The notes: generated from the sequence alone by a model not told the origin. A stretch of DNA of 64,000 nucleotides from an uncultured bacterium (GCA_937951485.1 CALEDJ010000011.1:1-64000); one strand, 5' to 3'; counted from the stretch's first letter, positions 36,234 through 46,226 are shown. A program made the numbers and translations.

Positions 36234-36980
36234 TTAATCGCTGACAGCCTGCTTCAACAATGCTTCGGTGCGCGCGAAGATTTCCGCTGGGCTGCCTTCG
36301 GCGGAGACGGTGATCAGCAATCCCTTGGCGTCGTAGTATTGCGCGAGGGGCGCGGTGCTTTCCTCGTAGGCCTGAAGCCGGACGCGGATGGATTCCGGGC
36401 GATCGTCCTCGCGCTGGAACAGTGCGCCGCCGCACTTGTCACAGACGCCGTCCTGTTTGGGCGGGTTGAAAATCACGTGGGCCGTGGCCTGGCACTGCCT
36501 GCATGTACGCCGTCCGCTCAGGCGCTGCACCACGATCTCCGTCGGCAGCGTGTAATTCAGCACGCCGTCGAGTTTCAGGCCGAGGTCCGCCAGCATTTCA
36601 TCCAATGCTTCGGCCTGTTGGACCGTCCTGGGGAATCCATCGAGCAGGAAGCCGTAGCCGCTGGCGAGGCATGCGGCGCGCTCGCGCACCATGGCGATGA
36701 CGGTGTCGTCGGACACCAGTTTGCCGGCTTTCATGGCGGCCATGGCGTCCTGCATGGCGGGGCTGAGCGCGCCGGCGTCGGCGGCTTTGGCTGCGCGGAA
36801 CACATCTCCGGTGGACAATTGCACCGCGCCGAGTTTCTCGCTGAGAAACTCCGCCTGAGTGCCCTTGCCCACGCCGGGCGCGCCAAGCAGCACCAGATGA
36901 TAGGGCCGCGCCGGTTTGGGCTCCATGCTCACGCATTCTTTGCCGTACAGCCATGCCTGTAAAACGCCTTGATTCGCCAT
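36234..36980 (-). CDS. adk: Adenylate kinase
   Basis: A 248-residue adenylate kinase that makes 2 ADP from AMP and ATP. The P-loop GAPGVGKGTQ starts at residue 33. FLLDGFPRTVQQAEAL is the NMP/core motif, and the LID holds two Cys pairs (CRQC and CDKC), the zinc form. The N-terminus has about 25 residues before the P-loop that other Adks lack, but AAGGAAGGAG with a seven-base spacer strongly supports the ATG at 36980. A shorter start at 36926 (MEPKPARPYH) also exists. The long frame to 37436 is shadow. Confidence 0.95.
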   Translation of the reverse strand: MANQGVLQAWLYGKECVSMEPKPARPYHLVLLGAPGVGKGTQAEFLSEKLGAVQLSTGDVFRAAKAADAGALSPAMQDAMAAMKAGKLVSDDTVIAMVRERAACLASGYGFLLDGFPRTVQQAEALDEMLADLGLKLDGVLNYTLPTEIVVQRLSGRRTCRQCQATAHVIFNPPKQDGVCDKCGGALFQREDDRPESIRVRLQAYEESTAPLAQYYDAKGLLITVSAEGSPAEIFARTEALLKQAVSD

Positions 36981-37117
36981 GATGCTGCTCCTTCCTTGGC
37001 AGTGATGATGGTTGACCCCGCGCAAACGCAGCCGCCCGCCTTGAAATGCGGAACGCCCGCACCGCTTTCCGCCGCAATGAATTATGGGGCGGAAGCGGAG
37101 TATAGCACATTCCGTGG

Positions 37118-38104
37118 CTATTGACCGAAACCGATGGCCCCGATGACGTTGGCGACGCCTGCATTCACCGGCGCGCGGCTGCCGCCGCTGCCGTAGGGAT
37201 TCTCTGCAATATACCGGATGAACTCCACATGCCCGTCCATGTAGAGCACGTTGGATCCGCCCGGAATATGATTGAACCCCTCGACACGATCGGAAACGTG
37301 ATCGAACATGATGAAAATGGAACTCTGCGCTTTGGCCGAGGCCGCGGGATTGTTGATATCGGTGATCATGAAACGCTCGATGCCTTCGCGCAGACGATAC
37401 ACCGTATTGCCGCCGCCGTTGCCGCAGCCGGGGCACATATCGCCGATGTCGCCGTCTTTGTCCGCCTGTTCCGCAAGCAGGGATACGTTCAACAGCGCGG
37501 GCACGAACAGTTTAAGGGCCAGATAACCCACCTGGTCCGGGCAGATCGGCAGATACACAAACGAGCCCAGTGAGAAATCATGGTGGGAATCAGTGCTTTC
37601 CACTTTGTCGAAGACCCAGCCCAGGTAGGCATAACTCTCATCCACGGCGCGCAACCCTTGTTTCGTATCGGCGCACGGCAGTCCGAAATTTGTCCCGATC
37701 AGTCCGGGCGTTTCAAGGCTGCGGGGGCTGTCTGTCGAGTCCGACGGACAGAATACGATCTTCGGGTCGGTGAGATACTCGGGGTAAACCGCGCGCACGT
37801 TGGGACCCGCCGCCAAAAACGCATCCTCCACGCCTGCGGGCGGCAATGCCGGATTGGTGCAGTCCACCAGCGCCACAAGGCCTTCCGCCAGCATTGGCGG
37901 ATAGCGTTCGCCGCGTGATTCGTTCGCGTACATCTTGAAGATCACGCCCCATTGCTTCAGGTTATTCTGGCAACTGGCCCGCCGCGCCGCCTCGCGCGCA
38001 CGCGCCAGGGCCGGAAGCAATATTGCCGCAAGAATTCCGATAATGGCGATCACCACCAGCAACTCGATTAACGTGAACCCTTTCGCTTTTTTTCGCGCCG
38101 CCAT
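37118..38104 (-). CDS. DUF1559 prepilin-type protein
   Basis: A 328-residue protein with a class III/type IV prepilin leader. A basic start (ARKKAKG) is followed by [20 protein letters not shown], with cleavage expected after G9. The C-terminal box [14 protein letters not shown] is the hallmark of the H-X9-DG family, which is very abundant in Planctomycetes, Lentisphaerae and Hydrogenedentota. It is exported and probably forms or caps pseudopilus-like surface structures; real function unknown. AGGAGG lies five bases upstream. The gene lies alone between adk and a PfkB kinase on the other strand. Confidence 0.93.
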   Translation of the reverse strand: MAARKKAKGFTLIELLVVIAIIGILAAILLPALARAREAARRASCQNNLKQWGVIFKMYANESRGERYPPMLAEGLVALVDCTNPALPPAGVEDAFLAAGPNVRAVYPEYLTDPKIVFCPSDSTDSPRSLETPGLIGTNFGLPCADTKQGLRAVDESYAYLGWVFDKVESTDSHHDFSLGSFVYLPICPDQVGYLALKLFVPALLNVSLLAEQADKDGDIGDMCPGCGNGGGNTVYRLREGIERFMITDINNPAASAKAQSSIFIMFDHVSDRVEGFNHIPGGSNVLYMDGHVEFIRYIAENPYGSGGSRAPVNAGVANVIGAIGFGQ

Positions 38105-38354
38105 TGCAGCCTCCTGAACTTGTTGCAGCGCGGCGTAAGCCGCGCACCGGACCATCTCCCCCGAAGGGAAGGCCCATACTTCATTCAACACATTGTCGTT
38201 AAGACCAATGAAGCGCGCTGATGGTTTCCGGGCATCTCTTTTCCCGACATTTGTGTCAGGGATATTCCCAGGTTTCCGGACGGATACACTCGCCTTGTGT
38301 ACCGGCCGGTGCCCGGATGTTATACTCGACCTCAACCGGGGGATTGAAGACAGA

Positions 38355-39236
38355 ATGACCACGAGACACTACGATTTGCTGATTCTTGGAGCGCTTTCCA
38401 AGGACATCATCGTCACGCCGGAGGGCATCGAGCACTCTGTCGGCGGCGCAGTGGTCTATTCCGCTGTTGCGGCGCGCCGCATCGGGGCCAATCTGCTCGC
38501 GATTACCAAACTGCACCCCGACGACAACACGGCGCTCGACGTGTTTGCGCGCCATGACGTGCCGCACATGGCCCGCGAATCCCGGTGTACAACCTCCATC
38601 CGGAACACCTATCACACGCCCGACCGCGACCGGCGCACCTGCGAGGCGATCGCGATGGCGGACCCTTTTACGCCGGGCGACATCCCGCCGGATATTACGG
38701 CGGATGTCTATTACCTCGGCGGGTTGATGAAAGGCGAATTCCCGGAATCGTTCGTGCTGGACATCGCCGGGCGCGGCAGGGTCGCCATTGACGCCCAGGG
38801 CTTCATGCGGGTCAATGAAAACGGTCCCATGGTCTTTCGCGATTGGGTGAGAAAAAAGGAAGTGATCTCCGCCGTGCATTATCTGAAGACAGACGCCGCC
38901 GAGGCGGAAATCCTGACCGGCGAAACCGACCGCATCCGCGCCGCCGAAATCCTCGCTTCATGGGGCGCAAAGGAGGTCATGCTCACCCATAGCGCCGAGG
39001 TGCTGGTGTGTGTGGATGGCGAAATCCGGGCCGCGCCCTTCACCGCGCGCAACCTATCCGGACGCACCGGACGCGGCGACACCTGCTTCGCCTCTTACTG
39101 CTTCTGGCGGCAACGCCACACGCCGCAGGAAGCCTGCCGCTTCGCGGCGGCCCTGACTTCCCTGAAGATGGAGCGCCCCGGTCCCTTCACCGGAACCCTC
39201 CAGGATGTGGAACGCGCCCTCGCGGATCGATATTGA
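38355..39236 (+). CDS. PfkB family carbohydrate kinase
   Basis: A 293-residue ribokinase-fold kinase. The substrate end is marked by [19 protein letters not shown], and the phosphate-transfer box is [14 protein letters not shown], where the catalytic Asp lies in GRGD (the usual form is GAGD). The sugar or nucleoside substrate is not clear. I chose the ATG at 38355 ([17 protein letters not shown]), as in relatives; a frame to 38193 adds 54 residues across the neighbour's promoter region. It is divergent from the prepilin gene and precedes the GH5 enzyme by 126 bp. Confidence 0.88.
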   Translation: MTTRHYDLLILGALSKDIIVTPEGIEHSVGGAVVYSAVAARRIGANLLAITKLHPDDNTALDVFARHDVPHMARESRCTTSIRNTYHTPDRDRRTCEAIAMADPFTPGDIPPDITADVYYLGGLMKGEFPESFVLDIAGRGRVAIDAQGFMRVNENGPMVFRDWVRKKEVISAVHYLKTDAAEAEILTGETDRIRAAEILASWGAKEVMLTHSAEVLVCVDGEIRAAPFTARNLSGRTGRGDTCFASYCFWRQRHTPQEACRFAAALTSLKMERPGPFTGTLQDVERALADRY

Positions 39237-39362
39237 CTGTTTCAGAGAGGGACTGTCCGTGTATGGACTGGACAAGCCTGTTGTGCAAATGCCCATGACC
39301 GCGCATTTAAGGACATAATCTGTTACCATGAAACCATGGCATAAACGGATGGGAGCAAAAGG

Positions 39363-40469
39363 ATGCTGAATCGGCGGCAGTTTCTGGGTGGGGCGATTGC
39401 TTTGGGTGCGGCGGCAATGGGGCGCGCGGCAAGCGGGGCCGAGGATGCGCCTGTTGATCCCGCAACCCAGGTCGCGGATACGTTGCCGGAGCCTGCGCCG
39501 TCACATCTGCCGCGCTGGCGCGGCTTCAATCTGCTGGAGAAATTCATGATGCCGCGCAATGAGCGCTTTCTGGAAAGCGACTTTGCGTGGATGGCGGAAC
39601 TGGGCTTCAACTTCGCGCGGCTGCCGATGGATTATCGGTGCTGGACGGAACCGGATGACTGGACGCGTCTGCGCGAGGAGACGCTCAAGGAGATTGACGA
39701 GGCGGTGGCCTTGGGCCGCAAGCACCGCATTCATGTCTGCCTGAACTTTCACCGCGCGCCAGGGCACACGGTGGCCAGTCCTCCGGAGGCGCGCAGCGTG
39801 TGGGAGGATGAGGAAGCGCGGCGAGTCTGCGCGTTGCATTGGGCGGCTTTTGCGGAACGGTATGCGGGTGTTCCCAACGCGGAGGTCAGTTTCAACCTCT
39901 TCAACGAACCAATGATCATTCCGGCGGATCGCCACCGCGCGGCGGTGGCGCAGGTGGTCGAGGCTATCCGTAACCATGATGAAAAGCGGCTGATAATCTG
40001 CGACGGGCGGGTGTGGGGCAAGGCGCCGCCGGAGGAGTTGCTGGACTTGGGCGTGGCCGGTTCCACGCGCGGCTATGAGCCGCACGCCATTACGCACTAC
40101 CAGGCGAGTTGGGCCGGCCAGTGGGAGGGGCACCCCGTGCCGACCTACCCCTGGAAGGACAAAAACGTGACGTGGGACAGGCAGGCGCTGCGCGAGCGTT
40201 GCATCGCGCCGTGGAAGGCGCTCGAAGAACGGGGTATGGGAGTGCACGTCGGCGAGTTCGGCGCGTACAACAAGACGCCCCATGCGGTGGTGCTGGCCTG
40301 GATGCGGGACTGTCTGGAATTGTGGCGCGAGGCGGGATGGGGCTGGGCGCTCTGGAATTTCCGGGGTGCGTTCGGCATACTCGATAGCGAACGCGCGGAC
40401 GTGGCTTACGAGGACTGGCGTGGGCATCGCCTGGACCGGGCGATGCTGGCACTTTTGCAGGCGCATTGA
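39363..40469 (+). CDS. Tat-exported glycoside hydrolase family 5 (cellulase-like)
   Basis: A 368-residue enzyme. The N-terminus MLNRRQFLGGAIALGAAAMG has a twin-arginine motif, so it is probably exported folded. The TIM barrel shows WRGFNLLEKF, the His of LNFHRAPGH, the acid/base Glu in FNLFNEP (E182) and the nucleophile in GVHVGEFGAYN (E298), the normal GH5 arrangement. It would cut beta-1,4 or related glucans outside the cytoplasm. GGGAG with a seven-base spacer supports the start. The next gene, a GH3-LysM protein, begins 37 bp later on the same strand. Confidence 0.93.
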   Translation: MLNRRQFLGGAIALGAAAMGRAASGAEDAPVDPATQVADTLPEPAPSHLPRWRGFNLLEKFMMPRNERFLESDFAWMAELGFNFARLPMDYRCWTEPDDWTRLREETLKEIDEAVALGRKHRIHVCLNFHRAPGHTVASPPEARSVWEDEEARRVCALHWAAFAERYAGVPNAEVSFNLFNEPMIIPADRHRAAVAQVVEAIRNHDEKRLIICDGRVWGKAPPEELLDLGVAGSTRGYEPHAITHYQASWAGQWEGHPVPTYPWKDKNVTWDRQALRERCIAPWKALEERGMGVHVGEFGAYNKTPHAVVLAWMRDCLELWREAGWGWALWNFRGAFGILDSERADVAYEDWRGHRLDRAMLALLQAH

Positions 40470-40506
40470 TTGCCGCAGCCGCGCGGCAACCATGGGAAGT
40501 CAACGG

Positions 40507-42552
40507 ATGAGAATGGGGTATGCGTCCAAACGACGCGCAAGTTCCGCCCCGCTGATGCTGACTTTTGTTATCGGTATTGGCGTGGGATTTTCGCTGGGCT
40601 ACGCCGTATTCGCGGCGCTGCAATGGGATTTCTCCGGGAAAGAACATGTTGTGCAGGTCCCTGCGCCGCCGCCGGAACCAGCGCCTGCGCCTGTCCCCAT
40701 CCCGGAGCCGGTGGAAGGGGTGGCAACGCCGCCCGAATCCGTCATAGCCGGACCGGAGCAGCATCTTTTCGTGGCAATTTCGGGTATGGCGCTGGATGAT
40801 TCGGTGCGGGAATTGCTCGCCGAGCATACGCCGGGTGGCGTGGTGCTTCATCGCGAGAACTTCAGCGATGAAGCCCAGGCGCGCACACTGGTTGAAGATA
40901 TTCGAGACGTCGCGTTGTCGGGCAAGCGGCGCGCCGCGCCGATTATTTTGTGGGCATGGGAGGCGTCCGCGGAAAAGGAGTCATTTCCCGAAGGAGACCT
41001 CGCGGTCGCGATTGCGGCGTGCGTGGGCAGCCGGGACGCCGCTGCCGCCAGGAGCGCAGGGAAAGCCTTCGCGAACCGCCTCGCAGCCATCGGTGTGGAT
41101 GCTGTGCTTGGCCCCAGTCTGGATGTCTTTCCAGAGGGCGCAGCGGATACCGGCGAGAAGACACGCACTTTCGGGGATTCCCCTGCCCTGGTGACGAAAC
41201 TGGGCATTGCCTTCGCCGACGGGCTTCTGGAAGGCGGCGTGACCCCGGTTTTCCGGCATTACCCCGGTTTTGGCGCAGCCAAGCGGGTTGAAGGACGGCT
41301 CATCATCGAACAGACCGAGGTGCGCGAATTGGCGGAGTTGATGTTTCCTTTCGCCGAGGCTGTCGCCCATAAGGCCCCGGCGATCTTCGTCGGTCATATT
41401 GCGACCCCGGCGCTGGACCGGGACCACCCGACGCGTCCCGCATCGTTATCGCCTGTGTTGGTGCAGCGGGTGCTGCGCGGGCAATGGGCCTATGAAGGCG
41501 TGATTCTCGCCGATAATCTCTCCCGTTTGCCGGAAGCGCCGGAAAGGCCGCTGGAAGCGCTGCTGGTCGAGTGCATCGCCGCAGGATGCGACGCCGCCGT
41601 GGTGGGCGCGGTCAATGCGGAACAGATGGCATCGTTGCGACAGGCGCTGGAAGCGGCAGTAGACGAAGGGGGCGTGCTCTCGCCGGAACGCCTCGCCGTA
41701 TCCCGTGCGCGACTGGACCTTTGGGCCGCCAGAATCGCCGCCATGAAGCCCCAAGCCGCCACGGCTGCCGACTCCCCGCCGCAAGCGCCGGTGCCGGAAG
41801 TTCCAGCGATAGAACCGCTGCGGACCGCAGACACACCAGTGGACGAGGCACCGGCGGTCGAGAAGACATCTTTGGCGGAGGAACCCGTAGAGCAGAAAGC
41901 GTCTCGGGCGGAGCAAGCCCCCGAGAAAATTCCCGCAGTAGTTGTGGAAGCAAGCCCTGCGTCCCTCGCGGAGACGAGACCGCAGGTTGCTGCCGAGACG
42001 AAGCCACAGGCGGTCCCGCCGGCCGGGCCCGTTGCCGCACCGCCGGGGACCCGCGCCGTTCGGCATCTTATCGGCCGGGGCGAAACCCTGCACGGCATTG
42101 CGCGGCGATATAATGTTCGCGTGGAAGACCTGAAGGCATGGAATGCGCTGCAAAATGATGCGATTCAATTCGGACGCAGCCTGACCGTCCATGTGCCGGA
42201 CCCCGATGCTGCTGGGACGCAATCACGGCCCATCCAGGAAAAGGCGTTCCCACCCACAGCGCTTCCGCTTCCAGTGGAGGACGTACGCGACGCCGAGCAG
42301 GAAGAGTCATCGCCGGCCTCCCGTGCGGCGGATGCGAAGGCGGTTGAAGAAGAAATGACAACACCGCTGAGCGCTCCAGGGCCGGTGGAATCGGAGGATT
42401 TCCAGTATCACGTGGTGGGGCGTGGCGATACCCTGAGAAAAATCGCGGCACAATATCGCACGAGCGAAGCGAAGATCATTGACCTTAACAACATTGAGAA
42501 TCCCAATATTCTCCGTCTTGGCACGCGGTTGAAGGTGCCCAAGGCGCCGTGA
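40507..42552 (+). CDS. Membrane-anchored GH3-like protein with two LysM domains
   Basis: A 681-residue protein. One membrane helix (LMLTFVIGIGVGFSLGYAVF) follows a short basic N-terminus. Residues about 80-400 form a GH3/NagZ-like domain. The usual KHFPGHG loop reads RHYPGFG (250-256), and the nucleophile Asp is kept in VILADNLS (D336). A Pro/Ala/Glu-rich linker (about 410-515) precedes LysM domains at about 520-563 and 633-680. LysM domains bind peptidoglycan, so this is an envelope enzyme or a sensor. I chose the ATG at 40507, with GGAAG seven bases before; 40492 and 40513 are alternatives. Activity is uncertain because the loop is altered. Confidence 0.82.
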   Translation: MRMGYASKRRASSAPLMLTFVIGIGVGFSLGYAVFAALQWDFSGKEHVVQVPAPPPEPAPAPVPIPEPVEGVATPPESVIAGPEQHLFVAISGMALDDSVRELLAEHTPGGVVLHRENFSDEAQARTLVEDIRDVALSGKRRAAPIILWAWEASAEKESFPEGDLAVAIAACVGSRDAAAARSAGKAFANRLAAIGVDAVLGPSLDVFPEGAADTGEKTRTFGDSPALVTKLGIAFADGLLEGGVTPVFRHYPGFGAAKRVEGRLIIEQTEVRELAELMFPFAEAVAHKAPAIFVGHIATPALDRDHPTRPASLSPVLVQRVLRGQWAYEGVILADNLSRLPEAPERPLEALLVECIAAGCDAAVVGAVNAEQMASLRQALEAAVDEGGVLSPERLAVSRARLDLWAARIAAMKPQAATAADSPPQAPVPEVPAIEPLRTADTPVDEAPAVEKTSLAEEPVEQKASRAEQAPEKIPAVVVEASPASLAETRPQVAAETKPQAVPPAGPVAAPPGTRAVRHLIGRGETLHGIARRYNVRVEDLKAWNALQNDAIQFGRSLTVHVPDPDAAGTQSRPIQEKAFPPTALPLPVEDVRDAEQEESSPASRAADAKAVEEEMTTPLSAPGPVESEDFQYHVVGRGDTLRKIAAQYRTSEAKIIDLNNIENPNILRLGTRLKVPKAP

Positions 42553-42569
42553 CACGCAGCCGGAGCGGC

Positions 42570-43415
42570 CTATGGCCGGCCCCTGCGGGGACCGCCGCCC
42601 ATTCGTCCGCCGAACGCCATCCCGCCGGGTTGGAAAAAGGGGCTTTGGAGGGTTCGCTGTATGGCGTTGTAGAATTCGCGCTGGCTTGCCCGGTCGGTAA
42701 TCCCGAATTCTGTTGCAACGTCGCGCAGCATTTGCCGCCGGTGGTCCTCGACCAGCCGCGCAATTTCTGCGGCGGCGGTCCGCATTTCCTCCCGAAGCGC
42801 TTCGCGTTGCTCCTCCGTTTCGGCGCGCATCTGCTCTTGGCGCAAATCATACATATAGCGCGCGTACTCCGACATGGCATACAGACGTTCCTGGGAGGCG
42901 GGGTCGCTTGTCTGCTGGAGGGCATTGTTCAGAAAATCGTCCACCCGCTCGAAATAGCGCGTGGCGAATTCCTCGCGGCGCCGCCGAAATTCACGCCATC
43001 GCTCCTCATCCCTCTCGGCGTTTTCCCCCTCCGAAGCATCCCGCCGGTCGCCCCACGGCGGCCTTCGACGCGCGGGCCGCTCTTCCTCCTCTCCCTCCGT
43101 CCAATCTTCTTCCAGCGTTCCCCAGAGTGCAGCCGTTTCTGGGGCTGTTGCGCCGCCGCCGGTTTCCAGCGCCGCCAGCCGTTCATAGAGTCCGTTTATC
43201 TGGTCGGCGCAAGCCTCGTTTTCGCGCTCCAGCCGCGCGATGCGCGCCTGGAGCGGGGCGGCCTCGCTTTGCGCCTGATACAGTTCCTGCCGGGCCGCAT
43301 CACGCTGTCGCGCCAATTCCACCATCTCCGGCGCAATGCGCCACTGCATCAGCGCCAGTCCCGCCGCTGCGCCGAGAACCAGACTCACAATGGATAACAC
43401 CATGTATCGCATCAT
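42570..43415 (-). CDS. Membrane-anchored coiled-coil protein, function unknown
   Basis: A 281-residue protein that begins with one membrane helix (MVLSIVSLVLGAAAGLALM). A long Gln/Glu/Arg-rich coiled coil follows (about 30-85), then a charged low-complexity linker (EEEERPARRRPPWGDRR). A helical domain of about 130 residues comes next (FATRYFERVDDFLNNALQQT), and it ends in a Gly/Arg-rich tail. I recognise no family. It ends 18 bp from the convergent GH3-LysM gene and is divergent from the TPR gene. The localisation is probably periplasmic with an inner-membrane anchor. Confidence 0.72.
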   Translation of the reverse strand: MMRYMVLSIVSLVLGAAAGLALMQWRIAPEMVELARQRDAARQELYQAQSEAAPLQARIARLERENEACADQINGLYERLAALETGGGATAPETAALWGTLEEDWTEGEEEERPARRRPPWGDRRDASEGENAERDEERWREFRRRREEFATRYFERVDDFLNNALQQTSDPASQERLYAMSEYARYMYDLRQEQMRAETEEQREALREEMRTAAAEIARLVEDHRRQMLRDVATEFGITDRASQREFYNAIQRTLQSPFFQPGGMAFGGRMGGGPRRGRP

Positions 43416-43589
43416 GCCCGATGAAACCCCCCAGGGTTGAAAAAGTTCCCGATGGGTGATGCCTCCAACGTCTCCGATTCGTCCGGCGCGCCTGACCCTG
43501 CCGTTTTTTACGGAGCGCCTTTTGCGCTATTATAAAACGTTACATTTCAGCGGAGTGGTGTGCAACTGGGAATGTTGTGTTCTTTCTAC

Positions 43590-43628
43590 ATCCCCCGGCG
43601 CTTCGCGCCACCCCCTTCCAAGGGGGAT
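43590..43628. repeat. REP-like hairpin element
   Basis: ATCCCCC (43590-43596) and GGGGGAT (43622-43628) bracket an inner perfect hairpin GGCGC-TTC-GCGCC (43597-43609). A competing stem CCCCCTT-CC-AAGGGGG lies at 43611-43626. Nested alternative stems in a 39-bp block between two divergent genes are typical of REP elements. Confidence 0.6.
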
Positions 43629-43711
43629 CTAAAAGGCCATATGGTGCCCCCGCGATCTATGCCATTCCGGTAAAATAGTACCAAACAACATATTGTCCAA
43701 GGAAAAACCTT

Positions 43712-45004
43712 ATGAACAAGACACTGCAAATCGCTGTCATGGCCATTGCGGTGGCGGCGGTCGTCGCAGCAACGGTTCAGACGATGCGGCTGCACCGACT
43801 CCAACAGCAAATGGCTGCGGTCCGCCCCGCCGCATCAGAGGGATTGGATTCGGCGGGCAGCGGGGGGTTTTTCGGGGGCGTGAGTGGGGCGGCCGGGCTG
43901 GAGACCGCGCAAGATGCCGCCACAGAAACATGCAGCGGTGATCTCGAATCTGAGGTCGAGCGGGATGAGGCGTCATCAGCCGCCAACGGCGAAGGTGACA
44001 TTATGGAACGCCTGGTCAATGAGGCCATCGAGGCGCTGATGCGCCAACCGGGCGATGCCCCTTCTGAGGCGGGAGCGCAAAGCGACGGCGACCGCGCCGC
44101 CGGCAATGGGAAACGTGGCGGCGAAGCCCCGGACGCCCGTGTGGCCAAAAGAGACCAAAAGCGAAAGGAAGAGGAGGAAGACGCGAGACGGCGGGGTGTG
44201 TCCGCCAGGGCGACGGAACTGTCGCGAAAGTTGCTGCAGGAAGCGCGGGACGCCATCAAAGCAGGCGATCATGACCTTGCGGCGCGCCTGCTGGCGGAAA
44301 GCATCGCCTCCGACCCCGGCAACAAGCAGGCGTATCAGGCGCTGGCGCAGATGCAGCGGAGCCTTGGCCTGTCCGCCGAGGAGATTCAGACTTATCAGGA
44401 CTGGATCAAGGCGATGCCGAACGATGCGCTGCCGCACTACTTGCTGGCGGGAACCTATCACCGCCTGGGCATGGACGCGGACGCCTATCAGGCGTTGAAT
44501 ACATTCCGCGACCTGAGCGGCGGCAATCTCTCGGCTTATCCAATGACCGCCGGCATGCTGCGGCAACTGGGCCTGCGCGACGAGGAAGGACGGACACTCG
44601 CGGACTGGGCAAGCGTCGCGCCGCAATCGCCGGAGGCGCGCCAGGCGCTGGCCGATTACTACCGGCGCGCCGGCGACCTGCAACAGGCCGCCGCGCAATA
44701 CCAGGCCGTTACGGCGCTCGCTCCCGGCAACGTCAGCGCCTTCACGCAACTGGGCAACATCTATTCGCAAATGGGATTGCATGGCGACGCACAGGCGCAA
44801 TACCTCGCGGCGCTGGAACTGCGCCCGGACAGCCTGAATATCCGGCAGCACCTGGCAAATTCCTACCGGGTTTCCGGCAATCCGCAACAAGCAATTGACA
44901 TCTACCAAAGCATCATTGATCTCAGTCCCGACTCGCGCGAAGCGATGAACGCCCTCCGCGCCATCCAGCGCATCGAACGACAACTCAGCCGTCCCCCGGG
45001 ATGA
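43712..45004 (+). CDS. Membrane-anchored TPR protein
   Basis: A 430-residue protein with an N-terminal membrane helix (LQIAVMAIAVAAVVAATVQT). An acidic, low-complexity stretch to about residue 165 follows, with a charged KRDQKRKEEEEDARRRG segment. About seven tetratricopeptide repeats then run to the end (for example DPGNKQAYQALAQMQRSLGL and AALELRPDSLNIRQHLANSY). TPR arrays hold protein partners together. AAGGAAAAA lies just before the ATG. It is divergent from the coiled-coil gene and ends 74 bp from the acyltransferase. Partner unknown. Confidence 0.82.
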   Translation: MNKTLQIAVMAIAVAAVVAATVQTMRLHRLQQQMAAVRPAASEGLDSAGSGGFFGGVSGAAGLETAQDAATETCSGDLESEVERDEASSAANGEGDIMERLVNEAIEALMRQPGDAPSEAGAQSDGDRAAGNGKRGGEAPDARVAKRDQKRKEEEEDARRRGVSARATELSRKLLQEARDAIKAGDHDLAARLLAESIASDPGNKQAYQALAQMQRSLGLSAEEIQTYQDWIKAMPNDALPHYLLAGTYHRLGMDADAYQALNTFRDLSGGNLSAYPMTAGMLRQLGLRDEEGRTLADWASVAPQSPEARQALADYYRRAGDLQQAAAQYQAVTALAPGNVSAFTQLGNIYSQMGLHGDAQAQYLAALELRPDSLNIRQHLANSYRVSGNPQQAIDIYQSIIDLSPDSREAMNALRAIQRIERQLSRPPG

Positions 45005-45035
45005 ATTCCTGACCATTGTGGCCGGTCTCCCGCGG

Positions 45036-45062
45036 GGAAAATGGTGCCTGTCCCCATTTTCC
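45036..45062. terminator. Inverted repeat between convergent genes
   Basis: GGAAAATGG (45036-45044) and CCATTTTCC (45054-45062) form a perfect 9-bp stem around TGCCTGTCC. It lies between the TPR and acyltransferase genes, which converge. The A/T-rich arms and central position fit a bidirectional terminator, but the unit also looks like a REP element. Confidence 0.5.
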
Positions 45063-45077
45063 ATAATGCGCTTTCCG

Positions 45078-46226
45078 TCAAAGCACTTTGTTCAGCAGTG
45101 GCGCCCGGTGGATCAGATTGGCGATGAAGAAGCAGGAGGCCACGGCAACGGGGGCTACGCTCAGGAAGATCATCGCGGGCGGAATGGGCCAATTTTGCGC
45201 GAGGCGCGTGATGACGACCACAACAAAGGGGTGGATGATATAGGCCGCGTAGGCGCTTTGGGCGAGCAGTCGGGTAAGCGCGGAGGCGATGTCCCATCTG
45301 GCGCGGAACAGCGCGAGGAGTTTCATGCTGATTCCCACGCAGAGGAACGGCTCCCAGAGCGCGTAGAACAACGCCTGCGGCGTAAACCCGCCGAGGAAGG
45401 CATCGGTTGCGCCGCTCGATGCGCCGCCAACTACAAGAATGACGGGCAACGCGACGATAAGCGCCACGGCGATGCGGAACCACAGGGCAATTTGCGCCGG
45501 ATCAATCTGGTCAAACCACCCTGCGCGATACGCCTGGATGCCGAAGATGAAGAAGGCGATGTAGAGCGGAAAATAGCCGATCTGCAAACCAATAAGTTCC
45601 GTTCCGACGGGATAGGCCAGCCGCACGAAAAATGTCACGACGCCGATGCTCAGAATGAATCCGAGAATGCGCCGATTGTTCGGGGGTGGCAGCGCCGTCA
45701 AGGATCGCCCGAGGCGTTGCCGCCATGCGACGACGCCTGCGTAAATGCCGGTGAAAATCAGCAGTGACAATACAAACCAGAGCGGCCCCCAACCGACGCA
45801 CTCCAGCGCCGACGCCGCCATGAACCGGAAATATCCCGGCTCGATGAGGTCCCTGAAGCGGCGCACGATGTACACGAGCGTCGGATTCAGGAGAAAGAAA
45901 TACATCACGAGCGGGATGCCGAGTCGAATCAGGCGGTCGCGCATGAAACGCGACAGGCCCTTTCTGTCCAGCGATGCGGGCGTGAAATAGGCCGCGACGA
46001 AGAAAAACAGACTCATGAAAAAGGACTGGTTGATCGCGACAAATATCGTCAGCATCACCGATGAAAGAGTATCTTCCGGTCGAGCAACGATGTAATACCA
46101 ACTGCCCGGCGCGCCGAATGCGATCGCCTGGTGATGGCAGATCACCAGCGCCGTCAGAAAAATGCGCAGATGGTCTACGTAATCCATCCGCGAAGAACCG
46201 GATTGCTCAGGGGCAGCGCTCTTCAT
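45078..46226 (-). CDS. Acyltransferase 3 family membrane protein
   Basis: A 382-residue integral membrane protein with about 10 helices of the Acyltransferase_3 (OafA/MdoC-like) family. The first helix holds RIFLTALVICHHQAIAFGAP, with the family His. The region SFFMSLFFFVAAYFTP and the Arg-rich loop FMRDRLIRLGIPLVMYFF are typical. Members put acetyl or succinyl groups on surface glycans. The ribosome binding site is poor. It converges with the TPR gene and lies just downstream of the aldose epimerase gene on the same strand, 43 bp away. Confidence 0.9.
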   Translation of the reverse strand: MKSAAPEQSGSSRMDYVDHLRIFLTALVICHHQAIAFGAPGSWYYIVARPEDTLSSVMLTIFVAINQSFFMSLFFFVAAYFTPASLDRKGLSRFMRDRLIRLGIPLVMYFFLLNPTLVYIVRRFRDLIEPGYFRFMAASALECVGWGPLWFVLSLLIFTGIYAGVVAWRQRLGRSLTALPPPNNRRILGFILSIGVVTFFVRLAYPVGTELIGLQIGYFPLYIAFFIFGIQAYRAGWFDQIDPAQIALWFRIAVALIVALPVILVVGGASSGATDAFLGGFTPQALFYALWEPFLCVGISMKLLALFRARWDIASALTRLLAQSAYAAYIIHPFVVVVITRLAQNWPIPPAMIFLSVAPVAVASCFFIANLIHRAPLLNKVL

